Source: JBCCTX01 sp964468435
GTDB lineage: Bacteria > Bacteroidota > Bacteroidia > J057
Direction of reading: 5' to 3'
Assembly (NCBI GenBank): GCA_964468435.1
Contig: CAYXVE010000008.1
Coordinates: 56,116-120,115 of the forward strand
Length of the DNA stretch: 64,000 nt
Shown here: piece by piece, positions 45,673 through 55,107 of the stretch
Position numbering within the stretch: position 1 is the stretch's first letter
Layout: each line of letters starts with the position of its first letter
Position numbers and translations under genes: made by a program
Notes under the pieces: generated by a model
Told to the model about the DNA's origin: nothing
The model's database searches: none
The model's input: only the letters and a program-made list of their open reading frames with translations

Positions 45673-46198
45673 CGTAGAAAAACATGGTCAAGTGATTCAT
45701 AACTATTCCTGCTGCAACAGAAATGTTCAGGCTGTGTTTGGTACCAAACTGTGGGATCTCGATAGCTATATCGCAGGCATCCAGTACTTTCTGATCTACA
45801 CCTGTGATCTCATGTCCCAATATTAAGGCATATTTCTGGTCTGTGTCAGGTTTCCACTCGTGAAGGAGTGTGGAATTTTCCGCTTGCTCAACAGCAATGA
45901 GTTGATAGCCCAAAGATTTGAGTTTTTGGGTTATATCCAATGTCTTGGAAATGTATTCCCATGATACACTTTTCTCGGCTCCGATCGCAGTCTTGCGAAT
46001 TTCACGGTGAGGGGGGGTAGGGGTTATGCCACATAGATAGATTTTTTCGATGTTAAAGGCGTCCGAACTACGAAATACGGCTCCTACGTTGTGCATACTC
46101 CTGACCTGGTCCAGTACGATGACTATAGGATATTTGGGTTGTTCTCGGTAAGTATCTATATCCACTCTACCCAGTTCTTCTACGCGGAGCTTGCGCAT
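45665..46198 (-). CDS. SpoU/TrmH-family RNA methyltransferase
   Basis: 177 residues. The SPOUT motifs are visible: VLDQVRSMHNVGAVFRSSDAF (motif 1, Asn-Arg), ALILGHEITGVD (motif 2) and IPQFGTKHSLNISVAAGIVM (motif 3 with the Ser-Leu-Asn of the knot). It methylates a 2'-O position in tRNA or rRNA; the target cannot be told apart by sequence alone. Shorter than TrmH from E. coli because it lacks an RNA-binding extension. The 3' end overlaps the DCC gene by 8 bp. Confidence 0.9.
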   Translation of the reverse strand: MRKLRVEELGRVDIDTYREQPKYPIVIVLDQVRSMHNVGAVFRSSDAFNIEKIYLCGITPTPPHREIRKTAIGAEKSVSWEYISKTLDITQKLKSLGYQLIAVEQAENSTLLHEWKPDTDQKYALILGHEITGVDQKVLDACDIAIEIPQFGTKHSLNISVAAGIVMNHLTMFFYVK

Positions 46199-46312
46199 AC
46201 CGTAGTTATTTTAGATGAAACTTTTGTTTTTGCGGATTGACACAGATATTCGAAGTTTTAAAATCGGCCAATCATTAAGCGAAAGTACAAAAATAAACAA
46301 CAGGCACATTCA

Positions 46313-47086
46313 TTGAACACGCGAATCAAAGTATTAGCCATTCATAGCTTTGCTATCCATGGTACGGCAAGCATGAAAGTCATGCTCAGTATATTGGGAA
46401 GCTATGTACTTCCCGTTCCCAGCCTGATTCTCACGGGGTTGACCAATATTCCTGGACATGTCAAGATGCCGGTAGAACTGGATAAGTTGTTGAGCGGGAG
46501 CCTTCAGTTAGCCAGAGACAGCCAACAAAGGCTGATTTTCTTTATCGGATATCTTGGAAGCGAATCACAGGCTGATGTGATTTTATCTGCGATTGAATCC
46601 TACCGGGATATCATTGATACCATTGTCGTAGACCCTGTATCAGGAGATCATGGACGTACCTATGTACCGTCAGAAGTCGTAGCTGTGTGGCCTAGACTGC
46701 TGGCAGTCGCAGACTGGGCTTTCCCTAATTATACGGAAATCCAGTTGCTCTCCGGGGTAGAACCTGAAGCACTTACAGCTCCCGATGTATACCTGAAAGC
46801 TTTTGAAGCGCGTTTTCCGCATTTATCCTTCCTGGCGACCAGTATGCCAGACCAGGCAGAAATTGGTGTATATATGTATCATGATAGGGAAGGTGCTATC
46901 TTTAGACATGAAAGGCTCCCCAGATTTTTTGGGGGTACAGGCGATGTGTTTGGGTCGTTGTTTATTAAGCAGTATTTATTGGGAAATGAATCCCTGGAGT
47001 TTAGTGTGAAATATGCTGTGGAAGGAACGCTGAAGGTGATCCAGCGCTCTATAGATGCACAGAGTGGGGAGTTATTAGTGGGCTAG
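46313..47086 (+). CDS. PfkB/ribokinase-family kinase, pyridoxal kinase-like
   Basis: 257 residues. VLAIHSFAIHGTAS at the start, DPVSGDHGRTYVPSEV, PNYTEIQLLSG and GGTGDVFGSLF (catalytic Asp in GTGD) match PdxY/PdxK-type pyridoxal kinases in the ribokinase superfamily. The frame has no suitable ATG before the first strand, so the start is taken as the TTG at 46313; the next ATG (46373) would delete the strand. It should phosphorylate pyridoxal or a related vitamin B6 form. It is divergent from the RNA methyltransferase gene by 114 nt. Confidence 0.82.
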   Translation: MNTRIKVLAIHSFAIHGTASMKVMLSILGSYVLPVPSLILTGLTNIPGHVKMPVELDKLLSGSLQLARDSQQRLIFFIGYLGSESQADVILSAIESYRDIIDTIVVDPVSGDHGRTYVPSEVVAVWPRLLAVADWAFPNYTEIQLLSGVEPEALTAPDVYLKAFEARFPHLSFLATSMPDQAEIGVYMYHDREGAIFRHERLPRFFGGTGDVFGSLFIKQYLLGNESLEFSVKYAVEGTLKVIQRSIDAQSGELLVG

Positions 47087-47278
47087 GTTGTCAGTAGGAA
47101 GAAATATGTTAATTTGATACATATCTTCCATGATATGAAATAAGGGTTAAAGTGTGTTTTGTAATATGGCTAAGCTATGAATAATTGGGTTTGGCAATTA
47201 TTGTTATTGTTCAAAATACCTGTGTTGTTGTTTTAGATATGCTTCATTCCTTTTACCTTTATCCAAAAAGCAACCTTC

Positions 47279-48145
47279 ATGCGTATCAAAATCGAAAAAG
47301 TAGCTGTAGTGGGAGCAGGTACCATGGGTAATGGTATCGCACATGTATTTTCACAATATGGGATTCAGGTACATCTTATCGATATCTCACAATTGGCATT
47401 GGAAAGAGCAGTGAAGACGATTGAAAAAAATATGGACCGGCAAATTAAAAAAGAGATTCTCTCTGTCGAGGATAAACGAAAGGCACTGGGGCTGATTCAG
47501 ACATTTACGGAAATTCCGGAGGGGGTAAGAGACAGAGACTTAATCATTGAGGCTGCGACAGAGGATGAAGCATTGAAAAAACAAATCTTTTCTAAGATAG
47601 ACCAGTATGCGCCTGTTGATGCGATACTAGCTTCCAATACTTCGTCTATATCCATTACCCATCTGGCTGCGAGTACGAAACGTAGTCCACAGGTTATAGG
47701 TATGCATTTCATGAATCCTGTTCCTGTGATGAAGTTGGTAGAGATTATCAACGGATATGATACGACAGATGAGGTGAACGCTGCCATTACCGAGTTGGCG
47801 ATCCGGCTAGGAAAAACACCGGTTACTGTTCAGGACTACCCGGGTTTTGTCTCCAATCGCATACTCATGCCCATGATCAATGAAGCTATATACACCTTAT
47901 ATGAGGGGGTAGCAGATGCAGAGGCGATCGATACCGTGATGAAGCTCGGGATGGCACATCCCATGGGACCGCTCACACTGGCCGACTTTATCGGCTTGGA
48001 TGTATGCCTGTCCATATTGAGCGTTTTGTATGAAGGCTTTGGCAATCCCAAATATGCTCCCTGTCCGCTGCTCAAAAATATGGTAGCTGCCGGGCACCTT
48101 GGTAGGAAGACCGGAAAGGGGTTTTATGAATATGAGACTACTTAA
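47279..48145 (+). CDS. 3-hydroxyacyl-CoA (3-hydroxybutyryl-CoA) dehydrogenase
   Basis: 288 residues. NAD-binding VAVVGAGTMGNGIAHVFSQ, the active-site SNTSSISI and GMHFMNPVPVMKLVEII, and a C-terminal GPLTLADFIGLD followed by GRKTGKGFYEY. The short monofunctional form oxidises 3-hydroxyacyl-CoA to 3-oxoacyl-CoA in fatty-acid breakdown or runs the reverse step in butanoyl synthesis. It stands alone: 192 nt before and 225 nt after it hold no gene. Confidence 0.93.
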   Translation: MRIKIEKVAVVGAGTMGNGIAHVFSQYGIQVHLIDISQLALERAVKTIEKNMDRQIKKEILSVEDKRKALGLIQTFTEIPEGVRDRDLIIEAATEDEALKKQIFSKIDQYAPVDAILASNTSSISITHLAASTKRSPQVIGMHFMNPVPVMKLVEIINGYDTTDEVNAAITELAIRLGKTPVTVQDYPGFVSNRILMPMINEAIYTLYEGVADAEAIDTVMKLGMAHPMGPLTLADFIGLDVCLSILSVLYEGFGNPKYAPCPLLKNMVAAGHLGRKTGKGFYEYETT

Positions 48146-48370
48146 CGATGAGATCCCGGTCTTGTAATAAATTTTCTAAGCAATATCTTTAACTTTTCCC
48201 AGCACACCGATATTTTGATTTACTAAGATCTTCAGTAGAGCAGGTCCAAAATGGAGAATTCGGATCGAGGTATTGATGAATGATCAATATCTTTCCAACA
48301 GGGAAAATCTGCTTGCAGCTTTAAGGAAATCTAGGTGATTTGAGGGGTTCATATAAAATGCTAGGAGCAT

Positions 48371-49429
48371 TCAGCAGGGTTCTTTTTGATGATTGGATTC
48401 TTGAGCGTAATGTCTATTGTAGATAAAGTCCCTGATAAGTGCTGTAAGTTGATCTATCTCAATGAGAAACCCATCATGACCGTAGAGTGATTCTAGCTCC
48501 CGGTATATAGCACCAGGAATATGCTGAGCCATGAACTGTTGTTCAGTGATGGGAAATAATACATCTGAGTTGACGCCGATCACCATGGTCCTTGCACGAA
48601 CCCTTTTCAGTGCCTTTTCGATATTTTTCCTACCCCGTCCTACATTGTGAGAATCCATAGCTTTTGAGAGGGTCCAATAGGCAAACGCATCGAAACGTTT
48701 AGCCAGCTTTTCTCCCTGATATTGTTGGTAAGTGGTAGCTCGATATCCTTCGAGCGAATCGCCTTCTGGATCTTGCTGTGTTTTGAGATAGGTATCATAG
48801 CTGCGATAGGAAATTAGTGCCATGGCACGTGCAGCTTTCATTCCTTCCATTCCAGCCAAGGGATGATCTTCCTGCCAGGTGGCATCAGCCTGTATAGCCA
48901 TTCTTTGTGATTCATTGAAAGCGATACCCCAGGGGGAGTGTTTGGCATTGGCGGCAATAGGTATGACGTATTCAAACAGGTCAGGCTGAAGGATAGCCCA
49001 TTCTATGGTCTGCTGTCCGCCCATAGAACCGCCCAGAATCAGAAATATCTTTTCTATTTCCAGATACTGTCTCAGGTGGTCACATGCTCTGACTATGTCG
49101 TTGACAGTAATTATGGGGAAGCTATGATAGTAGGGCTTGCTGGTCTGGGGATTGATAGACAGGGCATAGGTAGAGCCATAGCAGGATCCCAGCATATTGG
49201 CACAAACGATAAAATAACGGTCTGTATCCAGGATTTTGCCTGGACCTACCATGTTTGGCCACCAGTCATCTACTTTGGAGTTGGCAGTCAAGGCATGACA
49301 AACCCATATGACATTATCACGGGTTTTATTTAATGTGCCATATGTAGTGTAGGAGAGTTCAAAACCGGGTAAATCAATCCCGCAAGTAAGCTTAAATGAA
49401 CTGGAAAATTTAAAACCCTGAATTGACAT
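48371..49429 (-). CDS. metX: Homoserine O-acetyltransferase
   Basis: 352 residues, an alpha/beta-hydrolase. VCHALTANSKVDDWWP, MLGSCYGSTYA and the nucleophile elbow LGGSMGGQQTIEW are those of MetX; the catalytic Asp (NSDVLFP) and His (GHDGFLIE) follow. It acetylates homoserine, the first step of the transsulfurylation route to methionine. It is the second gene of the metY-metX transcript, 139 nt after metY, so it is likely to share the SAM riboswitch. Confidence 0.93.
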   Translation of the reverse strand: MSIQGFKFSSSFKLTCGIDLPGFELSYTTYGTLNKTRDNVIWVCHALTANSKVDDWWPNMVGPGKILDTDRYFIVCANMLGSCYGSTYALSINPQTSKPYYHSFPIITVNDIVRACDHLRQYLEIEKIFLILGGSMGGQQTIEWAILQPDLFEYVIPIAANAKHSPWGIAFNESQRMAIQADATWQEDHPLAGMEGMKAARAMALISYRSYDTYLKTQQDPEGDSLEGYRATTYQQYQGEKLAKRFDAFAYWTLSKAMDSHNVGRGRKNIEKALKRVRARTMVIGVNSDVLFPITEQQFMAQHIPGAIYRELESLYGHDGFLIEIDQLTALIRDFIYNRHYAQESNHQKEPC

Positions 49430-49568
49430 AAAATTGTATATATGAAATTATTATAAAGGCAGCATGTATGCAGGTACTGTTTTTGATGATTGAGGTAAGG
49501 AGGATAATCCCATCCCAGATTGCAACAATGCTAAATGAAACAGGATTATCCTACATTGTACTACAGTA

Positions 49569-50879
49569 TTAAGCAGGAACTTTGATCGAATCAAAGGCCT
49601 GTTGCAGGTCACCCTTGATATCCTCAATATGTTCGATACCGACGGAGATACGTAACTTAGTCGGTGTAACACCTGCTGCAGCCTGCGCTTCTTCACTCAA
49701 CTGCTGGTGTGTGGTGGATGCCGGATGTATAATCAAGGTTTTGGCATCTCCTACGTTAGCCAGATGACTAATGAGCTGCAGGTTATCCACAAATTGAACA
49801 GCGGTTTCCTTATCACCTTTAATTTCGAAGGTCAACACCCCGCCAAATCCATTTTTAAGATATTTTTTGGCTACCTCATGGTAGGGGCTGCTTTCGAGAC
49901 CCGGATAATCTACCTTTTGTACCTGTGGATGTTCTTCCAGCCACTTAGCAATTTCCAGGGCATTGTCCACGGTACGCTGAACTCTCAGCGAGAGGGTTTC
50001 CAGTCCCTGTAGCATTAGGAAGGAATTGAAGGGGCTGGGAGCAGGACCAAAGTCTCTGAGACCCTCTACTCGGCAGCGGATGATGAAAGCTATATTGCCA
50101 AAATCGCTTTCAGGTCCAAAAATATCGTTGAAGATCATTCCCTGGTAACCTTCAGAAGGCTCAGTAAATTGAGGGAACTTACCATTTCCATAGTCAAAGT
50201 TACCTGCATCAATGATCACTCCTCCAATAGAAGTACCATGTCCCCCAATCCATTTGGTTGCAGAATGTACGACAACATTGGCACCATGGGCGATAGGGTT
50301 GCATAGATATCCACCCGCACCAAAGGTATTATCTACGATCAATGGAATGCCATGCTTCTGGCCCACTGCTGCCAGTGCTTCAAAGTCAGGTACACTAAAA
50401 CCCGGGTTACCGATGGTCTCTACGTAGATCGCTTTGCTGTGATCATCAATATGCCTTTCGATGTCTTCGGCTCTGTCGCTTTGGGCAAACCTTACATTAA
50501 TGCCCAGGCGCTTGAAAGCTACCTTGAACTGGTTGTAGGTACCACCATAGAGATAGGGAGAGGATACGAAGTTGTCTCCGTGCTGCAGGATGTTGTTCAG
50601 TGCAATAAATTGCGCTGCCTGTCCTGAAGATACTGCCAAAGCAGCTACTCCACCTTCCAGCGCAGCTATGCGCTGTTCAAATACATCATTGGTAGGATTC
50701 ATAATCCGGGTATATACATTCCCGAACTCTTTCAGCGCAAACAGGTTGGCCGCGTGTTCACTATCTTTAAATAAATAGGAAGTAGTCTGGTAGATCGGTA
50801 CTGCTCTTGAGAGCGTGGTCCCTTCCACCTCTTGTCCTGCATGCAATTGCAAGGTTTCAAAACGATAGGATTCACTCAT
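49569..50879 (-). CDS. metY: O-acetylhomoserine sulfhydrylase
   Basis: 436 residues. A PLP-dependent Cys/Met metabolism enzyme with YTRIMNPTNDVFEQRIAALEGG, the Schiff-base Lys in HSATKWIGGHG, and the MetY-specific longer insert around PSEGYQGMIF. It makes homocysteine from O-acetylhomoserine and sulfide, using MetX's product. A 250-nt leader carries a SAM-I riboswitch, so expression should fall when SAM is high. Together metY and metX form a direct-sulfurylation methionine operon. Confidence 0.94.
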   Translation of the reverse strand: MSESYRFETLQLHAGQEVEGTTLSRAVPIYQTTSYLFKDSEHAANLFALKEFGNVYTRIMNPTNDVFEQRIAALEGGVAALAVSSGQAAQFIALNNILQHGDNFVSSPYLYGGTYNQFKVAFKRLGINVRFAQSDRAEDIERHIDDHSKAIYVETIGNPGFSVPDFEALAAVGQKHGIPLIVDNTFGAGGYLCNPIAHGANVVVHSATKWIGGHGTSIGGVIIDAGNFDYGNGKFPQFTEPSEGYQGMIFNDIFGPESDFGNIAFIIRCRVEGLRDFGPAPSPFNSFLMLQGLETLSLRVQRTVDNALEIAKWLEEHPQVQKVDYPGLESSPYHEVAKKYLKNGFGGVLTFEIKGDKETAVQFVDNLQLISHLANVGDAKTLIIHPASTTHQQLSEEAQAAAGVTPTKLRISVGIEHIEDIKGDLQQAFDSIKVPA

Positions 50880-51134
50880 GGTAATAATATTTACGGTTTT
50901 GAATTAATATTAGAAAATATACAAATTATACACGACATATAGTTTACATCCTGCTTACGAGATCATATACGCTCCTGTGTGAATGGGAGTGCAGTAGCCT
51001 CGTGATTATGATTCGAAAAGATTTACTTATGATAACAGAGATGACCCTTTAATGGAAGGGATGCATCCAAAGAAAAACTCATACAAAGAATGAAATCGAT
51101 TGATGGATAGTTGATCTTGTTCATATTATTAAGC

Positions 51135-51246
51135 GTTATCAGTGTATCTCTCCCCATCAATGTGGGGCTGGATGGGGCACCTTTCAATGCTGAAGGTTGC
51201 CAGAGGATCATTGAGCCAGGTCTCTTCCCTCATTCTCTATAAACTA
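51135..51246 (-). ncRNA. SAM-I (S-box) riboswitch in the metY leader
   Basis: Reading the minus strand from 51246, the core is visible: AGAGAATGAGGGA, then CCTGGCTCAATGATCC and TGGCAACC, then GGTGCC, matching the conserved S-box blocks. The P4 hairpin is CCCCATC...GATGGGG, and CTCT pairs with AGAG in P2. P1 is not clear by eye. The downstream ~250 nt to the metY start must hold the expression platform; no classic terminator U-run was seen, so translational control is possible. Confidence 0.85.
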
Positions 51247-51279
51247 ATTACACCATTTAGGATGTAACTGTAGAGGATT

Positions 51280-51311
51280 CAAATATTATATCTCACATCG
51301 AGAAATCCAAA
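51280..51311 (-). promoter_or_regulatory. Putative promoter of the metY-metX leader transcript
   Basis: On the minus strand, TTTG at 51311-51308 is followed after 19 nt by TAATATTTG (51288-51280), one base longer than the TAnnTTTG consensus. A start near 51273 would put the riboswitch at the very 5' end of the RNA. Confidence 0.5.
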
Positions 51312-51377
51312 TTTTTCACATACTTTCACCCTTGAATAAAATTTATCATTTTTATCCTAAAATTTACGCTGAGACAC

Positions 51378-53168
51378 ATGTTACCGGTAATTTCAGATAT
51401 ACAGGAAGCGGCAAGCCAGTCGGTGGAGAAACTCTATGATATTAAGCTAGAGCCAGGGGATTTCAATGTACAGGAGACCCGCAAGGAGTTTGAAGGGGAT
51501 TTTACCCTGGTTATCTTCCCGCTCATGCGCTATAAGCTAGGTTCTCCGGCTGAGGTAGGGGATCGCATTGGTGAGGCTCTGAGGGATAAGCTAGAGCACA
51601 TTACTGCTTATAATGTAATCAAGGGCTTTCTCAATTTATCACTGAGTGATACCTTTTGGTTGAACTTTTTGGCAGCCACTTATGAGGATGATAGGTTTTT
51701 GACTCTGGATAAAGGAAAGGGGCAGACTGTAGTGGTAGAATATTGTTCGCCCAATACCAATAAGCCGCTGCATCTGGGACATTTGAGAAATATTATTCTG
51801 GGGGATTCGCTCACCCGCTTGTTGGAAGCAAATGGATTCAAAGCCATTGCTACCTGTCTGTTTAATGATCGGGGAACTAATATTTCTAAATCCATGTATG
51901 CATGGATGCAGGCAGGAGCCCAGGATACGCCTGAGTCAACCGGAAAGAAAGGTGATAAGTTTGTGGGAGACTATTATGTGGAATACGCCAGACAGTATAA
52001 ACGCGAGGTGAGTGAACTGGTGGAGCAGGGAATGGATGAGAAAGCGGCAAAAGAGCAGGCAGCAAGTAATCAGGCCATAAGACAGCTTACCGTAAAGTGG
52101 GAAGCCGAGGATCCGGAAGTCAGAGCATTATGGAAAAAAATGAATGGATGGGTCTATGAATCAATGGAACGTACCTTTGAGCGACTGGGCATATCTTTTG
52201 ATACATGTTACTATGAATCAAAAGTTTACCTTAAGGGGAAAGAAACTGTAGAAGAGGAATTGGAAAAAGGGATATTTTATCGAAAACCAGATGGATCCAT
52301 ATGGATAGATCTTAGCGATGAAGGGTTGGATGAGAAACTGGTACTCAGAAAAGATGGAACATCTATCTACATCACACAGGATTTGGCTATAGCTGATGCG
52401 AAATATGAACAATTCCAGATGGATCGCTCCATCTACGTAGTGGGAAATGAGCAGGAGTATCACTTCAACGTATTATTTTCTATCCTTAAGAAGCTAGGAA
52501 AGCCCTACGCTGAGGGTTTATTTCACCTTTCATATGGGATGGTGGATCTACCTTCTGGTAAGATGAAGTCCAGGGAAGGAACAACAGTGGAGGCCGATGA
52601 TCTGATGGATCAAATGGATGAGACTGCAAAGACTGTCACGCAGGAACTGGGAAAAACAGAAGGTATGAATGAAGCTGAATTGAATAAGTTATACAGGACG
52701 ATAGGTATGGGAGCTTTGAAATATTTTTTGGTGAAGGTCGATCCCAAAAAGCGTATATTATTCAATCCTGCCGAGTCTGTCGACATACATGGTCATACGG
52801 GGCCTTTTATACAATATGCCTATACACGTACTGCAGCGATCAGGCGTAAGGCTGATGAAATTGCTCCTTTCAGGCCAGAAATGGTCCCCGAGTCGAAAGT
52901 TCATGAACACGAAAGGTTACTTTTGCGTAAATTGTATCAGTACCCGCAGGTCCTGGCTGAAGCTGGAGAACAATATAATCCTGCAATGATTGCCAACTAT
53001 GTATATGAACTGGCCAGGGATTACAACCGGTTTTACCATGGTGATAAGATCGTTCAACTGGAGCAACCGGCTACCAGTTCTTACCGACTGGCTTTATCTT
53101 CGTTTACGGGTAAAGTTTTGGAATCAGCCATGTACTTGCTGGGGATAGAGATGCCAGAAAGGATGTAG
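51378..53168 (+). CDS. argS: Arginine-tRNA ligase
   Basis: 596 residues. The class I signatures are HLGHLRN (HIGH motif, in YCSPNTNKPLHLGHLRN) and KMKSREGT (KMSKS variant), with the C-terminal DALR-type anticodon domain (about 475-596, FIQYAYTRTAAIRRK onward). Residues 1-110 form the N-terminal Add-1 domain for the tRNA D loop. Essential cytoplasmic enzyme. The gene is divergent from the metY leader and shares a ~100-nt spacer with its promoter. Confidence 0.96.
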   Translation: MLPVISDIQEAASQSVEKLYDIKLEPGDFNVQETRKEFEGDFTLVIFPLMRYKLGSPAEVGDRIGEALRDKLEHITAYNVIKGFLNLSLSDTFWLNFLAATYEDDRFLTLDKGKGQTVVVEYCSPNTNKPLHLGHLRNIILGDSLTRLLEANGFKAIATCLFNDRGTNISKSMYAWMQAGAQDTPESTGKKGDKFVGDYYVEYARQYKREVSELVEQGMDEKAAKEQAASNQAIRQLTVKWEAEDPEVRALWKKMNGWVYESMERTFERLGISFDTCYYESKVYLKGKETVEEELEKGIFYRKPDGSIWIDLSDEGLDEKLVLRKDGTSIYITQDLAIADAKYEQFQMDRSIYVVGNEQEYHFNVLFSILKKLGKPYAEGLFHLSYGMVDLPSGKMKSREGTTVEADDLMDQMDETAKTVTQELGKTEGMNEAELNKLYRTIGMGALKYFLVKVDPKKRILFNPAESVDIHGHTGPFIQYAYTRTAAIRRKADEIAPFRPEMVPESKVHEHERLLLRKLYQYPQVLAEAGEQYNPAMIANYVYELARDYNRFYHGDKIVQLEQPATSSYRLALSSFTGKVLESAMYLLGIEMPERM

Positions 53169-53300
53169 TATTCAAAAAGGATGTAGTATATTGTATCAAA
53201 TAGTATATTGGTGTGGTATAGATTATACTTAAGGGTAGTAAGTTTGAACTTGCTGAATCCGAAATATAGCGAGGTCTAAATTTTAAATTAAATAGATCTG

Positions 53301-54098
53301 ATGTTAAGATATTTTATCAGTAAAGAGTTTTTTCTCACATTGTTTGGACTGGTGATACTGGTTATAGTAGGAGTTATACTGGTCTTTTTGGTATTTCTAC
53401 CTGGTTATACTAACCATGGTGAAGCGATTGTAGTCCCTAATGTATTCGAGATGGATTACACAAAGGCTTCCAAAGAATTGGATAAGCTAGGATTGCATCC
53501 CGAGGTACAGGATTGTACCTATATAGAAGACTTTCCTCCGCTGGTAGTTGTGCAGCAACGTCCGGTAGCGTTGAGCCGTGTGAAGGAAGACCGTACGATC
53601 TTCCTGACGATCAACAAGAGAACTCCTCCGATGGTAGCAATTCCCAATGTTGTGGATCTTTCTCTTTACCATGCCAAGTCTACCCTGGAGAGCTGGAAAT
53701 TAGGCGTAGGCAGTGTATCATTTAGAAGGGATATTGCCAATAATGTAGTCCTGGAAGCACACTATGAAGGCGAGGAGATTGCAGAAGGGACCAAAGTGCC
53801 TCAGGGCAGTAAGATCGATCTGGTCGTGGGAAGATCGAGCGGTTCGTTTTTTGTAGAAATTCCTGATCTGGTAGGGTATACGCATGACGAGGCATTGGAT
53901 ATGTTGCGAGAAAGAGGTCTGAGAGTGGGTAGTCTTACCTTTAATCCTAATGGACCGAGATCGATGTTTGGAAGGGTATTCTCTCAGGAACCCAGAGCTG
54001 ACTATGGGGATTCTATCCGGGTGGGAGATCCGGTAGATCTGTATATATATGGAGATACGCCAGAGGATACAGAGGGCGTGGATATACAGGAGCCTTAA
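53301..54098 (+). CDS. Membrane-anchored PASTA-domain protein
   Basis: 265 residues. One membrane helix at about 12-34 (LFGLVILVIVGVILVFLVFLP), then three PASTA domains in the periplasm (about 45-110, 114-185 and 189-255), each opening with a VPNV/IPDLV strand and carrying a G.V..Q.P or similar turn. There is no kinase domain, unlike PknB. PASTA domains bind peptidoglycan or muropeptides in other phyla; the role in Bacteroidota is unknown. It follows argS by 132 nt; a TAAGTTTG at 53239-53246 matches the -7 consensus. Confidence 0.88.
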   Translation: MLRYFISKEFFLTLFGLVILVIVGVILVFLVFLPGYTNHGEAIVVPNVFEMDYTKASKELDKLGLHPEVQDCTYIEDFPPLVVVQQRPVALSRVKEDRTIFLTINKRTPPMVAIPNVVDLSLYHAKSTLESWKLGVGSVSFRRDIANNVVLEAHYEGEEIAEGTKVPQGSKIDLVVGRSSGSFFVEIPDLVGYTHDEALDMLRERGLRVGSLTFNPNGPRSMFGRVFSQEPRADYGDSIRVGDPVDLYIYGDTPEDTEGVDIQEP

Positions 54099-54180
54099 AG
54101 TAGAGGTTTTGAAACGGTGTAAAAGAAAAAAAGGGATAACTAAGAGGTTCTCCAGCGATTGGTTAGGTATTATTGGTAAG

Positions 54181-54229
54181 CCAAAACAAAAAAGGGAATT
54201 CTTTACAGTAACTTCCCCTTTTGGTTTGG
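54181..54229. terminator. Bidirectional terminator between the PASTA gene and rpoD
   Basis: Imperfect arms CCAAAACAAAAAAGGGAA (54181-54198) and TTCCCCTTTTGGTTTGG (54213-54229) flank a 14-nt loop, with T-rich and A-rich edges giving U tracts in either direction. It ends 12 nt from the rpoD stop. Confidence 0.7.
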
Positions 54230-54240
54230 AACTGGGATAT

Positions 54241-55107
54241 CTATCCCAGATATGTCTTCAATCCCTTAGAGCGGGAAGTATGTCTAAGCCTACGGATAGC
54301 TTTTTCTTTGATCTGTCGTACACGTTCACGGGTCAGGTCAAACTTCTCACCAATTTCTTCTAGTGTAAGGGAGTGTTCTACGCCAATACCGAAATAGAGC
54401 CTAATCACTTCTGCTTCACGTTGTGTAAGTGTACTTAAAGCACGCTCTACTTCCTTACTCAAACTTTCATTAATAAGTTCATTGTCTGGATTGGGTTCGG
54501 CATCATTTTCCAAGACATCCAGTAAACGGTTTTCTTCTCCCTGTACAAAAGGCGCATCAACGGAGACATGTCTACCTGAAATCTTGAGCGTATCAGAGAT
54601 TTCTTCCTCACTCATATTTTCAAGTACTTCTGAGATTTCCTCAGGAGAGGGTTCACGTTCATATTCCTGCTCAAGTTTGGAAAATGCTTTTCCAATTTTA
54701 TTTAAGGCGCCTACACGATTTAGCGGTAGGCGAACGATCCTTGACTGCTCTGCGAGAGCCTGAAGGATACTCTGGCGGATCCACCATACAGCATAAGAGA
54801 TAAACTTGAAACCCCTTGTTTCATCAAAACGTTTTGCAGCCTTGATCAATCCCAGGTTACCTTCATTAATCAGGTCTCCCAGGGATAGCCCCTGGTTTTG
54901 ATATTGTTTTGCTACTGATACGACAAACCTTAAATTCGCTTTTGTCAGCTTCTCCAGAGCTACCTGATCCCCTTGCTTGATTCTTCTTGCCAACTCTACT
55001 TCTTCGTCAGGCGTAAGCAATTCCACTTTCCCGATTTCCTGCAAGTATTTATCCAAAGATTGAGATTCACGGTTGGTGATCTGCTTACTAATTTTAAGCT
55101 GTCTCAT
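54241..55107 (-). CDS. rpoD: Primary RNA polymerase sigma factor RpoD (SigA)
   Basis: 288 residues, typical of the Bacteroidota primary sigma that lacks region 1.1. Region 1.2 (DKYLQEIGKVELLTPDEEVELARRI), region 2 (LRFVVSVAKQYQNQGLSLGDLINEGNLGL, FKFISYAVWWIRQSI), region 3 and region 4 (LTLEEIGEKFDLTRERVRQIKEKA) are intact. It directs RNA polymerase to the TTG/TAnnTTTG promoters. The 392-nt upstream region holds a 10-bp palindrome (55219-55228). Confidence 0.96.
   Translation of the reverse strand: MRQLKISKQITNRESQSLDKYLQEIGKVELLTPDEEVELARRIKQGDQVALEKLTKANLRFVVSVAKQYQNQGLSLGDLINEGNLGLIKAAKRFDETRGFKFISYAVWWIRQSILQALAEQSRIVRLPLNRVGALNKIGKAFSKLEQEYEREPSPEEISEVLENMSEEEISDTLKISGRHVSVDAPFVQGEENRLLDVLENDAEPNPDNELINESLSKEVERALSTLTQREAEVIRLYFGIGVEHSLTLEEIGEKFDLTRERVRQIKEKAIRRLRHTSRSKGLKTYLG

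Noticed and set aside
48357..48371. Hairpin AATGCT-AGG-AGCATT at the metX stop as a terminator
   Set aside because: Only six A/T-rich pairs with a 3-nt loop and no U tract.
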